Assembly (NCBI GenBank): GCA_043817345.1
Contig: JBDRGZ010000034.1
Coordinates: forward strand, 1 to 8,639
DNA: 8,639 nt
From: CAYSXS01 sp043817345
Lineage (GTDB): Bacteria; Patescibacteriota; Patescibacteriia; UBA2196
Direction: 5' to 3'
Program-made: the position numbers and the translations under genes
The notes under the pieces: generated by a model
The model's database searches: none
What the model was told of the DNA's origin: nothing
Seen by the model: only the letters and a program-made list of their open reading frames with translations
In this document: in pieces, positions 1-6,116 of the stretch
Layout of the letters: every line of letters starts with the position of its first letter
Position numbering within the stretch: the stretch's first letter is position 1

Positions 1-42
1 GAGAAATCGAGATTTTTGTATTTTTTTGTGGATAAGTGTATG

Positions 43-71
43 TTGTTTTCTGTTTAAAAGTGGTATATAAT
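43..71 (+). promoter_or_regulatory. Candidate promoter of mraZ
   Basis: A perfect TATAAT (66-71) lies 17 nt downstream of a half-matching -35 hexamer, TTGTTT (43-48). Transcription would start near 78, leaving a leader of about 160 nt before mraZ that contains the GTGG boxes and the palindromic repeat. The -10 is convincing, but the -35 is weak and AT-rich DNA yields such matches by chance. A second -10-like TATAGT (228-233) lies just before the mraZ ATG. Confidence 0.5.
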
Positions 72-105
72 AAAGGGAAAGTGGTATGAAGTGGTAAAAA
101 GTGGA
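59..105 (+). promoter_or_regulatory. Probable MraZ operator (GTGG box array)
   Basis: GTGG occurs at 60, 81, 91 and 101, each copy preceded by one or more A's (AAAGTGG or GAAGTGG style). The last three boxes are exactly 10 bp apart and the first is 21 bp upstream, so all four fall on one face of the helix. MraZ is known to bind short G-rich repeats at about 10-bp period ahead of its own gene: TGGGN boxes in E. coli and AAAGTG-type boxes in Mycoplasma. The boxes flank the TATAAT at 66-71, which suits autorepression. Binding itself is inferred. Confidence 0.65.
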
Positions 106-136
106 TAACTTTTTTGTTGTCCTGAATGTCTTATTC

Positions 137-229
137 TTGTCATCCTGAACTTGTTTCAGGATTAAACTGGCTTATCCTATTAAATCCCGAAATAAATTCG
201 GGATGACAATAAAATAATTTTGTAATTTA
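137..229. repeat. Palindromic repeat unit, copy 1 (BIME/MITE-like)
   Basis: The unit has two inverted halves. The left hairpin is CCTGAA (144-149) with TTCAGG (155-160). The right hairpin is CCCGAA (186-191) with TTCGGG (197-202). The outer ends also pair, 137-149 with 197-209: 13 bp with one T:G wobble. The unit can therefore form two small hairpins or one long one. A closely matching copy lies at 1686-1763, and the similarity continues into the right flank, where both copies share TTTTGTAATTTA (218-229 here). Such GTCATCC...GGATGAC units resemble the REP/BIME-type repeats dispersed in many bacterial genomes. It lies in the presumed mraZ leader. Confidence 0.75.
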
Positions 230-237
230 TAGTATAC

Positions 238-669
238 ATGTTTATAGGTGAATATTCACATTCTTTGGATAATAAGAATAGGTTGGCGCTACCAGCTAAG
301 TTTCGTGCTAGTTTAAAAAGTGGAGCTGTTGTAACCCGAGGATTGGATAATTGTCTATTTGTCTTTACTCAAACTGATTGGCAAAAGATGGTAAATAAGA
401 TAACAGAATTGCCAATTGGTAAGTCAGATGCACGTGGTTTTTCTAGAATTATGTTAGCTGGAGCCATGGATGTCAAATTAGATTCTTTGGGTAGGGTATT
501 GTTACCTGATTATTTAAAAAAATATGCTGGGTTAAATAAAAAGGTTGTTGTTGCTGGATTGTATTCTCGCTTAGAGATTTGGGATGAAGGTAAGTGGGAG
601 ATATATAAGAACAAGATTGAGAAGGAAGCAGGTAAGATTGCTGAAACTATGGGAGAATTAGGAGTCTAG
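238..669 (+). CDS. mraZ: Transcriptional regulator MraZ
   Basis: MraZ is a DNA-binding protein of the AbrB/SpoVT superfamily, usually first in the dcw cluster, that regulates its own operon. The 143 residues fit the family length. Both family signatures are visible: D11-x3-R15 in LDNKNRLALPAKFR, and D82-x3-R86 in LDSLGRVLLP, one in each of the two tandem half-domains. The opening MFIGEYSHSLD matches the typical MraZ N-terminus, which fixes the start at 238. No Shine-Dalgarno motif precedes that ATG, whose upstream bases are nearly all A and T. The coding region ends one base before rsmH, so the two genes are almost certainly cotranscribed. A set of GTGG boxes around the upstream promoter is the likely binding site. 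The C-terminal tail after about residue 118 is charged and probably helical. Confidence 0.96.
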   Translation: MFIGEYSHSLDNKNRLALPAKFRASLKSGAVVTRGLDNCLFVFTQTDWQKMVNKITELPIGKSDARGFSRIMLAGAMDVKLDSLGRVLLPDYLKKYAGLNKKVVVAGLYSRLEIWDEGKWEIYKNKIEKEAGKIAETMGELGV

Positions 670-670
670 T
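661..670 (+). promoter_or_regulatory. Ribosome binding site of rsmH
   Basis: GGAG (661-664) lies 6 nt before the rsmH ATG, inside the last codons of mraZ. It is the only well-placed Shine-Dalgarno-like motif I find before any gene in this window. It supports the start at 671 and suggests that rsmH translation is coupled to mraZ. Confidence 0.6.
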
Positions 671-1567
671 ATGTCAACAGTTCATAAGCCAGTATTGTTA
701 AAAGAAGTTCTTGAATATTTAAATCCTCAGCTAGGACAAAACTTTATTGATTGTACATTTGGTGGCGGTGGTCATTCATTAGCGATTTTAGAAAAAATTT
801 CACCTGATGGACAACTTTTAGCTATTGACGCTAATGAGCAAGTTAAAGAGTTATCCCGCAAAATTGTGGGACCAGCCTACGGCCGGAATTTTAAATTAAT
901 AACAGATAATTTTGTAAATTTAAAACAAATAGTGAAAGCGCACTTTAAAAATGATGTTAGCGGTATTTTATTGGATCTAGGTTTGTCATCAGACCAATTA
1001 GAAAAATCAAATAAAGGTTTTAGTTTTCAGAAAGAAGAATCTTTAGATATGCGGTTTAATAAAGAACAAGAATGGACTGCTGCTGATATCCTTAATTTCT
1101 ATTCTCTAGAAGATATATATGATGTACTTAAAAATTATGGGGACTATCCCCGTGCTCGTCACTTATCTGAAAGAATTCTTAAACAACGTAAGTTAAAAAA
1201 GTTTAAGAACACATCAGACTTAGTTGATTTAGTTTTAGAGGTTAGTCCTCGACAATGGAAAGACAAGACACACCCTGCTACAAAAGTTTTTCAAGCTTTA
1301 CGTATAGCTGTTAATAATGAATTAGGTAATTTAGAAGATGTTTTACCACAAGCTGTAGAAATATTAGAATCAGGTGGTAAATTGGTTGTCATATCATTCC
1401 ATTCATCAGAAGATAAGATTGTTAAAACATATTTTAAAGAGCATGGTAGAGGTGAAAATAAAATATTAAATATTTTAACAAAAAAACCTCTTGTTCCAAC
1501 TCAAGAAGAAATTAAAGATAATCCTCGTAGTCGAAGTGCAAAAATGAGGGTAGTAGAAAAGATTTGA
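671..1567 (+). CDS. rsmH: 16S rRNA m4C1402 methyltransferase RsmH (MraW)
   Basis: RsmH methylates N4 of C1402 in 16S rRNA using S-adenosylmethionine and acts in the cytoplasm on the small subunit. The 298 residues are close to the E. coli length (about 313). Motifs in order: the opening HKPVLLKEVLEYL, the SAM-binding glycine loop DCTFGGGGHS (27-36), the acidic strand end AIDAN (51-55), LLDLGLSSDQL (100-110), GFSF...LDMRF (116-129), HPATKVFQALRIAVNNEL (201-218), ISFHSSED (241-248) and the C-terminal NPRSRSAKMRV (284-294). All are standard for the family, and the inserted helical domain between the SAM motifs is present. The gene starts one base after mraZ and has its own GGAG. It is followed by a 258-nt gap containing hairpins and a repeat, so its transcript may be separated from ftsL. 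Confidence 0.97.
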   Translation: MSTVHKPVLLKEVLEYLNPQLGQNFIDCTFGGGGHSLAILEKISPDGQLLAIDANEQVKELSRKIVGPAYGRNFKLITDNFVNLKQIVKAHFKNDVSGILLDLGLSSDQLEKSNKGFSFQKEESLDMRFNKEQEWTAADILNFYSLEDIYDVLKNYGDYPRARHLSERILKQRKLKKFKNTSDLVDLVLEVSPRQWKDKTHPATKVFQALRIAVNNELGNLEDVLPQAVEILESGGKLVVISFHSSEDKIVKTYFKEHGRGENKILNILTKKPLVPTQEEIKDNPRSRSAKMRVVEKI

Positions 1568-1608
1568 GGTATCTCATAGAATATATTTATTGTATTTTAT
1601 GAAATACC
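1568..1608 (+). other. Imperfect 16-bp hairpin directly after rsmH
   Basis: Bases 1568-1583 pair with 1593-1608 around a 9-nt loop. Of 16 positions, one is a C/A mismatch and one a G:U wobble. The stem begins on the base after the rsmH stop codon. No run of T follows (the next bases are CCAGAC), so it does not look like a classical intrinsic terminator. It may protect the 3' end of the mraZ-rsmH message or be a processing site. Confidence 0.5.
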
Positions 1609-1623
1609 CCAGACATTTGGGGT
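1606..1623 (+). other. Small GC hairpin overlapping the post-rsmH stem
   Basis: ACCCCA (1606-1611) pairs with TGGGGT (1618-1623) around a 6-nt loop. It shares three bases with the 3' arm of the larger hairpin at 1568-1608, so the two stems compete at their junction. No T-run follows. A regulatory role is inference only. Confidence 0.35.
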
Positions 1624-1657
1624 GAATAGGAAAGTGCAAAATGAGAAAGGCACATTG

Positions 1658-1663
1658 TATAAT
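1658..1663 (+). promoter_or_regulatory. Possible internal -10 element ahead of ftsL
   Basis: A perfect TATAAT follows a spacer with no good -35; the hexamer 17 nt upstream is TGCAAA. If used, it would give ftsL-ftsI their own start with a leader carrying repeat copy 2. This mirrors the mraZ side: TATAAT, then repeat unit, then gene. The call is weak because the region is AT-rich. Confidence 0.3.
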
Positions 1664-1792
1664 TTAAATTACAAAATTGTTCTGTTGTCATCCTGAACTT
1701 GGTTCAGGATAAAACAAACAGATTGAATAGAATGTCAAATCCCGAAACAAGTTCGGGATGACAGACTTTTAAAATATTTTTTGTAATTTAAA
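1663..1792. repeat. Palindromic repeat unit, copy 2, with 14-nt terminal inverted repeats
   Basis: The core (1686-1763) matches copy 1: TGTCATCCTGAA at the left end, TTCGGGATGACA at the right end, a left hairpin CCTGAAC/GTTCAGG (1692-1698 with 1702-1708) and a right hairpin CCCGAA/TTCGGG (1741-1746 with 1752-1757). The central spacer is unlike that of copy 1. Outside the core, TTTAAATTACAAAA (1663-1676) and TTTTGTAATTTAAA (1779-1792) are exact reverse complements. This gives a 130-bp unit with terminal inverted repeats, as in a MITE. No transposase is encoded here. It lies in the leader of ftsL. Confidence 0.75.
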
Positions 1793-1825
1793 AACTAATT
1801 ATGTAGTGGGTCTTTAGAAACAAAA

Positions 1826-2182
1826 ATGTCAAAATATCTCTCATTTTGTAAACAAAACAACGCAAAAACACGGAGAACAAGCAAAAAGAAGGTTTGTATT
1901 AACTGGAACTGCTATAACCGTATTCTTTTTCTTGTAGTTTGTATTTGTTTGGTTGGTGGTTATGTGTTTTTAACTAACTTTGGTATCACTAAAGGTTTTG
2001 AAATTGCAGAGTTAGAAGACCAAGTAAATATATTACAAGAGCAGAACAGGAATTTAGCAAATGAAGTTCAAACAATGAAATCCTTAGGAATAGTTGAAGA
2101 AAGAGCTAAAGAAATGGATTTGGTGTCTGTTAATAAGGTGGAATATCTAAGTGTAGGTAGTGGATTTGCAATAGCCAAGTAA
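1826..2182 (+). CDS. ftsL: FtsL/DivIC-type septum protein
   Basis: FtsL is a small bitopic divisome protein that, with its partner FtsB/DivIC, activates the septal synthase. Primary sequence is poorly conserved in this family, so the call rests on architecture and position. It has a basic cytoplasmic tail (1-31, with TRRTSKKK), one membrane segment (about 32-50), and an extracytoplasmic coiled coil with hydrophobic or Asn positions at 63, 67, 70, 74, 77, 81 and 84, an unbroken 3-4 heptad pattern. It ends in a short region (EERAKEMDLVSVNKVEYL) resembling the C-terminal part of FtsL/DivIC proteins. The 118-residue length fits, and rsmH-ftsL-ftsI is the canonical order. Five cysteines fall in the first 41 residues (8, 24, 29, 39, 41), which is unusual. 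No Shine-Dalgarno motif is seen. It could equally be called DivIC/FtsB-like. Confidence 0.8.
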   Translation: MSKYLSFCKQNNAKTRRTSKKKVCINWNCYNRILFLVVCICLVGGYVFLTNFGITKGFEIAELEDQVNILQEQNRNLANEVQTMKSLGIVEERAKEMDLVSVNKVEYLSVGSGFAIAK

Positions 2183-2216
2183 AGCGACTTGATTCGTCTC
2201 TAATATTTAATGTATC

Positions 2217-3956
2217 ATGACTATGATGCATGCGATAAATAGAGATAGATCAGAAACAAAAACAGCACGCATAAATGTAATTAGCGCGCTGTTTTTGCTT
2301 TTAGCAGGTATAATCATATTCAGGCTTTTTGTGTTACAAATTGTTAAACATTCTTTTTTTGAAAGATTAGCTACAGGGCAGCATGGGATATTAGAAGAAT
2401 TAACTCCATCTAGAGGAATAATTTATGCAAAGGACAAGGATAATAACCTTTTTGCTGTAGCAGAAAATAAAGAAAAATATTTACTGTACGCTGTTCCAAG
2501 TATGATTGAAAGTGCATCTACTACTTTAGAAAGAATATCAGAACAGATTGAGTTAAGCGACGAAGAAAAAGAAAAGATGTTGCAACAATTAAATAAAAGT
2601 AAAGATCCTTATGAACCTCTTAAACATGAGTTACACGAAGAAGAAAAAAACAAGATAGAAAATTTAAAAATCCAAGGCATACATTTTCAACCAGAAAAAA
2701 AAAGATTTTATGCTGAAGGTTCAACTTTTTCTCATTTAACAGGTTTTTTAGGTTTTAAAGAAGATAAAAGGGTTGGACAGTATGGGCTTGAAGAATATCT
2801 CGAACAAGAATTGAAAGGTGAAGCAGGAATTTTAAAATCTGAAAGAGATCCAGCTGGCCGTTTAATTGGTGTTGGTAATTTTGATATTGAATCTGCCAAA
2901 GATGGGGCTAATGTATATCTAACAATAGATAGATTGGTTCAATTTAAAGTTTGTGAGATTTTAAAAAGTTCAGTTGAGAAATATGGAGCCAGTGCCGGAA
3001 CTATTATTGTTCAAAATACTAATACAGGAGAGATATTGTCTATGTGTTCTGAGCCAAGTTTTGATCCAAATAACTATTCTGGAGTAGAATCAATTAATGT
3101 ATATCCAAACCCTGCTTTATCAGAAGTATATGAACCCGGTTCAATTTTTAAAGCTATTACAATGGCTGTAGCTTTAGACACTAATAGTGTTAAACCAGAT
3201 ACTACATATTTTGATGAGGGTATATTGGTCTTTGGAAAAGATACCATCACCAATGCAGAGAATAAAAAGTATGGGGAAGTTACAATGACACACGTCTTGG
3301 AGGAATCCATTAACACGGGAGCAGTTTTTGCTGCTCAAGAAGTTGGTAGGGCAGATATGAAAAAATATTTAGAAAATTTTGGTTTTGGAGATAAAACATA
3401 TATAGATCTTCCAGGAGAAGTTTATGCAGATATTAGTGCATTAGACAAAAAAAGTGATATATATTTAGCTACAGCTTCTTTTGGGCAAGGAATATCTGTA
3501 ACTCCGTTACAGATGGTGTCTGCTTTTTCAGCTATTGCTAATGGAGGAGTATTATACAAACCATATGTTGTAGAAAAAGTAATTAATGGAGAGAATGAAT
3601 CAATTACATATCCTCAAGAAGTTCGTAGAGTTATTAGTTCGCAAACATCTAATACATTAAAGGCCATGTTAGTGGCTGTGGTTAAGAATGCTCATGGAAC
3701 AATGGCTAGGGTTGATGGATACAATGTAGGTGGAAAAACAGGTACAGCTCAAATCCCTGGTTCACGCGGTGGATATATTAATGCATATAACCATTCATTT
3801 GTTGGTTTTGCTCCTGTAACAAATACTCAATTTACAGTTTTTGTGTTATTAAAAAAACCTACTCGTGGTTTATATTCTGCAACCACAGCAGCGCCTACAT
3901 TTGCCCAAGTAATGAGTTTTTTGTTAAACTATTATGAGATACCTACTGAATATTGA
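2217..3956 (+). CDS. ftsI: Peptidoglycan D,D-transpeptidase FtsI (class B PBP)
   Basis: FtsI crosslinks stem peptides at the septum and works with FtsW; it is anchored in the cytoplasmic membrane with the catalytic domain outside. One N-terminal membrane segment (about 22-43) is followed by the class B pedestal domain, starting near PSRGII (64-69). The transpeptidase domain (about 230-575) carries all three active-site motifs: S309-I-F-K312 (PGSIFK), S364-I-N366 and K507-T-G509 (GGKTGTAQ). The 579 residues are typical, and there are no PASTA domains. Its place after ftsL in the dcw cluster favours FtsI over the elongation enzyme PBP2/MrdA. The start is uncertain among ATGs at 2217, 2223 and 2226, with no Shine-Dalgarno motif to decide. 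The choice changes only the cytoplasmic tail by up to three residues. Confidence 0.95.
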   Translation: MTMMHAINRDRSETKTARINVISALFLLLAGIIIFRLFVLQIVKHSFFERLATGQHGILEELTPSRGIIYAKDKDNNLFAVAENKEKYLLYAVPSMIESASTTLERISEQIELSDEEKEKMLQQLNKSKDPYEPLKHELHEEEKNKIENLKIQGIHFQPEKKRFYAEGSTFSHLTGFLGFKEDKRVGQYGLEEYLEQELKGEAGILKSERDPAGRLIGVGNFDIESAKDGANVYLTIDRLVQFKVCEILKSSVEKYGASAGTIIVQNTNTGEILSMCSEPSFDPNNYSGVESINVYPNPALSEVYEPGSIFKAITMAVALDTNSVKPDTTYFDEGILVFGKDTITNAENKKYGEVTMTHVLEESINTGAVFAAQEVGRADMKKYLENFGFGDKTYIDLPGEVYADISALDKKSDIYLATASFGQGISVTPLQMVSAFSAIANGGVLYKPYVVEKVINGENESITYPQEVRRVISSQTSNTLKAMLVAVVKNAHGTMARVDGYNVGGKTGTAQIPGSRGGYINAYNHSFVGFAPVTNTQFTVFVLLKKPTRGLYSATTAAPTFAQVMSFLLNYYEIPTEY

Positions 3957-3983
3957 GGGATGTCTAAAAAATAAATATATTCA

Positions 3984-4745
3984 ATGATTTCGAGTAAAAT
4001 AGTTATTAATGATGTTTGTGCAAACTACTACAAAAAGGGAAATTTAAATAATAATATTCCTGTTTTTTTGCATGGTTGGCAGTCATCATCTTTAGTTTTC
4101 AAAAATATATTAGATTCTTTAGAGAATTATATTGCAATTGATTTACCTGGTTTTGGTAAGAGCGAAAAACCAGATTCAAATTGGGGGTTAAATAATTATG
4201 CTGATTTTTTGTATAAGTTCCTAGAAAAGTTAGAAATTACAAATCCAATTTTAATAGGACATTCTTTTGGTGGAAGTATCGCAATAAAATTTTGTTTAAA
4301 TAAACATAGAGTTAAAAAAATATTTTTAATAGATAGCGCTGGAATTAGACAAAAAAGTATAAAAACTTCATTACTTAAAGTTATAAGTAAAATTTTCAAA
4401 GTATTTTTTTATCTTCCTGGTTTGAATTTGGTAAAAAATAAAGTAAGACGAAAATTTTATCAAAAAATTGATGCAACAGACTATATCGAATCTGGTGACA
4501 TGAAAGCAATTTATCAAAGAATAATTAAAGAAGATTTAACACAAGAACTAAAAAAGATAAAAAGTAAGGTAATCATTATTTGGGGTGCTGAGGATAAAGA
4601 AACTCCTTTAAGAGACGCAGATTTATTTAATAATTTTATTAATAATTCTGAATTGTTTATTATTAAAAACGCTGGACATTTTCCTTTTTTAGATCAACCA
4701 GAAGAATTTAAAAGGATTTTTTCTTCAAAACTATATGCTAATTAA
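3984..4745 (+). CDS. Alpha/beta-fold hydrolase of unknown substrate
   Basis: This is a complete alpha/beta hydrolase of 253 residues. The oxyanion-hole HG motif (FLHGW, 28-32) is followed by DLPGFGKS (53-60). The nucleophile elbow is GHSFGG (92-97) with Ser94. The acid is probably Asp204 in WGAEDKETP and the base His232 in NAGHFPFLDQPEEF, so the triad is intact. A basic, partly hydrophobic cap region (about 120-185) lies between the core halves and may contact membrane or lipid. There is no signal peptide, so it should be cytoplasmic. It begins 27 nt after ftsI and overlaps the next gene by 11 nt, arguing for cotranscription with the cell-wall genes. It occupies the place where murE often lies. 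The substrate cannot be read from sequence; an esterase, thioesterase or amidase acting on a precursor is possible. Confidence 0.9.
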   Translation: MISSKIVINDVCANYYKKGNLNNNIPVFLHGWQSSSLVFKNILDSLENYIAIDLPGFGKSEKPDSNWGLNNYADFLYKFLEKLEITNPILIGHSFGGSIAIKFCLNKHRVKKIFLIDSAGIRQKSIKTSLLKVISKIFKVFFYLPGLNLVKNKVRRKFYQKIDATDYIESGDMKAIYQRIIKEDLTQELKKIKSKVIIIWGAEDKETPLRDADLFNNFINNSELFIIKNAGHFPFLDQPEEFKRIFSSKLYAN

Positions 4746-6093
4746 AAATTTACTTTACATATTCCAAAGTGAGTATTATATTGTGAGAAGGTTTTTAAAG
4801 TATGTTTATACACATTTTTATTGGTGGAATTTAGAAAAAAGAGAAAAATTAGTTTGGACACTAAAGTCAAAATTACTTTATTTAGTTTCTTGGTTTATTG
4901 TTTTAATTGTTTTTCTTTTTGCAGTATATAAATCTGGATGGTTTGGAATATTTTCTTTAGTATTTATAGTGGTATTTTTACCTTTTTTAATTTTGATTAG
5001 TTTCTATTTATTATTTTTACCTGATTTAATATTAAAACAAAGGATTATTAGATTAGCGAGTAAGAAAATAAATAATAAAAAAATTATTAAAATCGGCATT
5101 ACTGGTAGCTATGGTAAAACTAGTACAAAAGAGATTCTTTACAAAATGCTATCAAACAAGTATAAAGTGTTAAAAACCCCAGATAATATAAATACCGATA
5201 TGGGTGTTGCACAGTTTATATTAGATAATTTAAAAGATGAAGATATTTTAATTGTAGAAATGGGTGCTTTTAAAAAAGGGGAAATTAAAAAATTATGTAA
5301 AATTGTTCAACCTGATTATTCTATATTAACAGGAATTAATGAAAGTCATTTAGATAGATTTGGTTCATTGGAGAATATTATAAAGACTAAATTTGAGTTA
5401 CCAGAAATGACAAAACAGATATCTGTGTTAAATTTTGATGATGATAATATTAAAAATAAATATAAACAATTTAATATTAAGACAACGATTTTAAAAAGTA
5501 TAAAAGATGCTAAAGAGGTAAAAATAAAAGAAAATTTTCAAGGTCTTTCTTTCCAGTATGAGAATATTGAATTTGAGACAAAACTTTTAGCTAGACATAA
5601 TATAGTTTTAATATTATTGTGCATAGAAATATCTAAAACTTTAGGTATTGATTTACAGGATATAAAAAATTCTGTTACACAAATAGACTATGTTCCACAC
5701 AGGTTGCAACCGATATATAATTCAGTTAGTAAGGTTTGGGTTATTGATGATAGTTATAATGCAAATTGGGCTAGTGTGCAGAGTGGAATAGAGGTTCTTA
5801 ATCGAGCTGAAGGAAGAAAAATAGTTTTAACACCAGGACCGATTGTCGAATTAGGTATTAAAGCAAAAGAAATACATCTAAAGGTAGGTGAACTTTATGT
5901 AGATAATGTAGATTTAGTTTTACTTATTAAGAGTAAAGAAACTTCTTTTGTGGAAGAGGGTTTGAAAAAAAGAGGATTTACTAATTATAAAATTTATAAC
6001 ACTACACAAGAGGCACATAATGATTTAAAAAATGTTTTAGTTCAAGGTGATACAATACTTTTTCAAAACGATTGGACAGACGTATATTTTTAA
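4735..6093 (+). CDS. Membrane-anchored MurF-like Mur ligase
   Basis: The protein has 452 residues. The N-terminal ~110 carry a basic, aromatic stretch and two membrane segments (about 47-66 and 70-97), not the UDP-muramyl-binding domain of MurF. A Mur ligase core follows: P-loop GITGSYGKTST (121-131), TPDNINTDMGV (148-158), Glu175 in VEMGA, His205 in NESHLD, and a candidate carbamylated lysine near K219 in IIKTKFEL. The MurF-type DDSYNAN is at 338-344. Two family signatures are altered: the usual LGDMLELG reads TPGPIVELG, and the usual C-terminal KGSR/KAS segment is replaced by FQNDWTDVYF at the end. It is therefore likely an ATP-dependent amide ligase at the membrane, perhaps acting on lipid-linked muramyl peptides. 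The acceptor is inference. The start overlaps the hydrolase by 11 nt, suggesting translational coupling. Confidence 0.85.
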   Translation: MLIKNLLYIFQSEYYIVRRFLKYVYTHFYWWNLEKREKLVWTLKSKLLYLVSWFIVLIVFLFAVYKSGWFGIFSLVFIVVFLPFLILISFYLLFLPDLILKQRIIRLASKKINNKKIIKIGITGSYGKTSTKEILYKMLSNKYKVLKTPDNINTDMGVAQFILDNLKDEDILIVEMGAFKKGEIKKLCKIVQPDYSILTGINESHLDRFGSLENIIKTKFELPEMTKQISVLNFDDDNIKNKYKQFNIKTTILKSIKDAKEVKIKENFQGLSFQYENIEFETKLLARHNIVLILLCIEISKTLGIDLQDIKNSVTQIDYVPHRLQPIYNSVSKVWVIDDSYNANWASVQSGIEVLNRAEGRKIVLTPGPIVELGIKAKEIHLKVGELYVDNVDLVLLIKSKETSFVEEGLKKRGFTNYKIYNTTQEAHNDLKNVLVQGDTILFQNDWTDVYF

Positions 6094-6116
6094 TTTATTA
6101 GTTAACATAAAATAAT

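Noticed and set aside
137..209. Repeat units considered as CRISPR repeats or classical intrinsic terminators
   Set aside because: Only two copies occur, about 1.5 kb apart and without spacers in an array. The stems are not followed directly by a T-run, so neither label fits.
1618..1650. Possible second MraZ operator (TGGGG, AAAGTG) ahead of ftsL
   Set aside because: The G-rich bits lack the regular 10-bp spacing seen upstream of mraZ, and TGGGG is already explained by a hairpin arm.
3074..3316. 80-residue reading frame on the minus strand inside ftsI
   Set aside because: It lies wholly within the transpeptidase domain of a clear gene, resembles no known family and has no ribosome site; it is a shadow frame.
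3960..3974. Tiny frame ATG TCT AAA AAA TAA just after ftsI, preceded by GAGGG
   Set aside because: It has four codons and the G-rich stretch directly abuts the ATG, so it is not a usable ribosome site. Chance is the simplest reading.
4196..4399. 67-residue minus-strand frame inside the hydrolase
   Set aside because: It is antisense to the hydrolase segment encoding the nucleophile elbow, and its hydrophobic look comes from AT-rich antisense codons.
4735..6093. MurF-like gene considered as MurE or MurT
   Set aside because: It carries the MurF-type DDSYNAN motif, shows no MurE DNPR-type motif, and has neither the zinc-ribbon cysteines nor a GatD partner expected for MurT.
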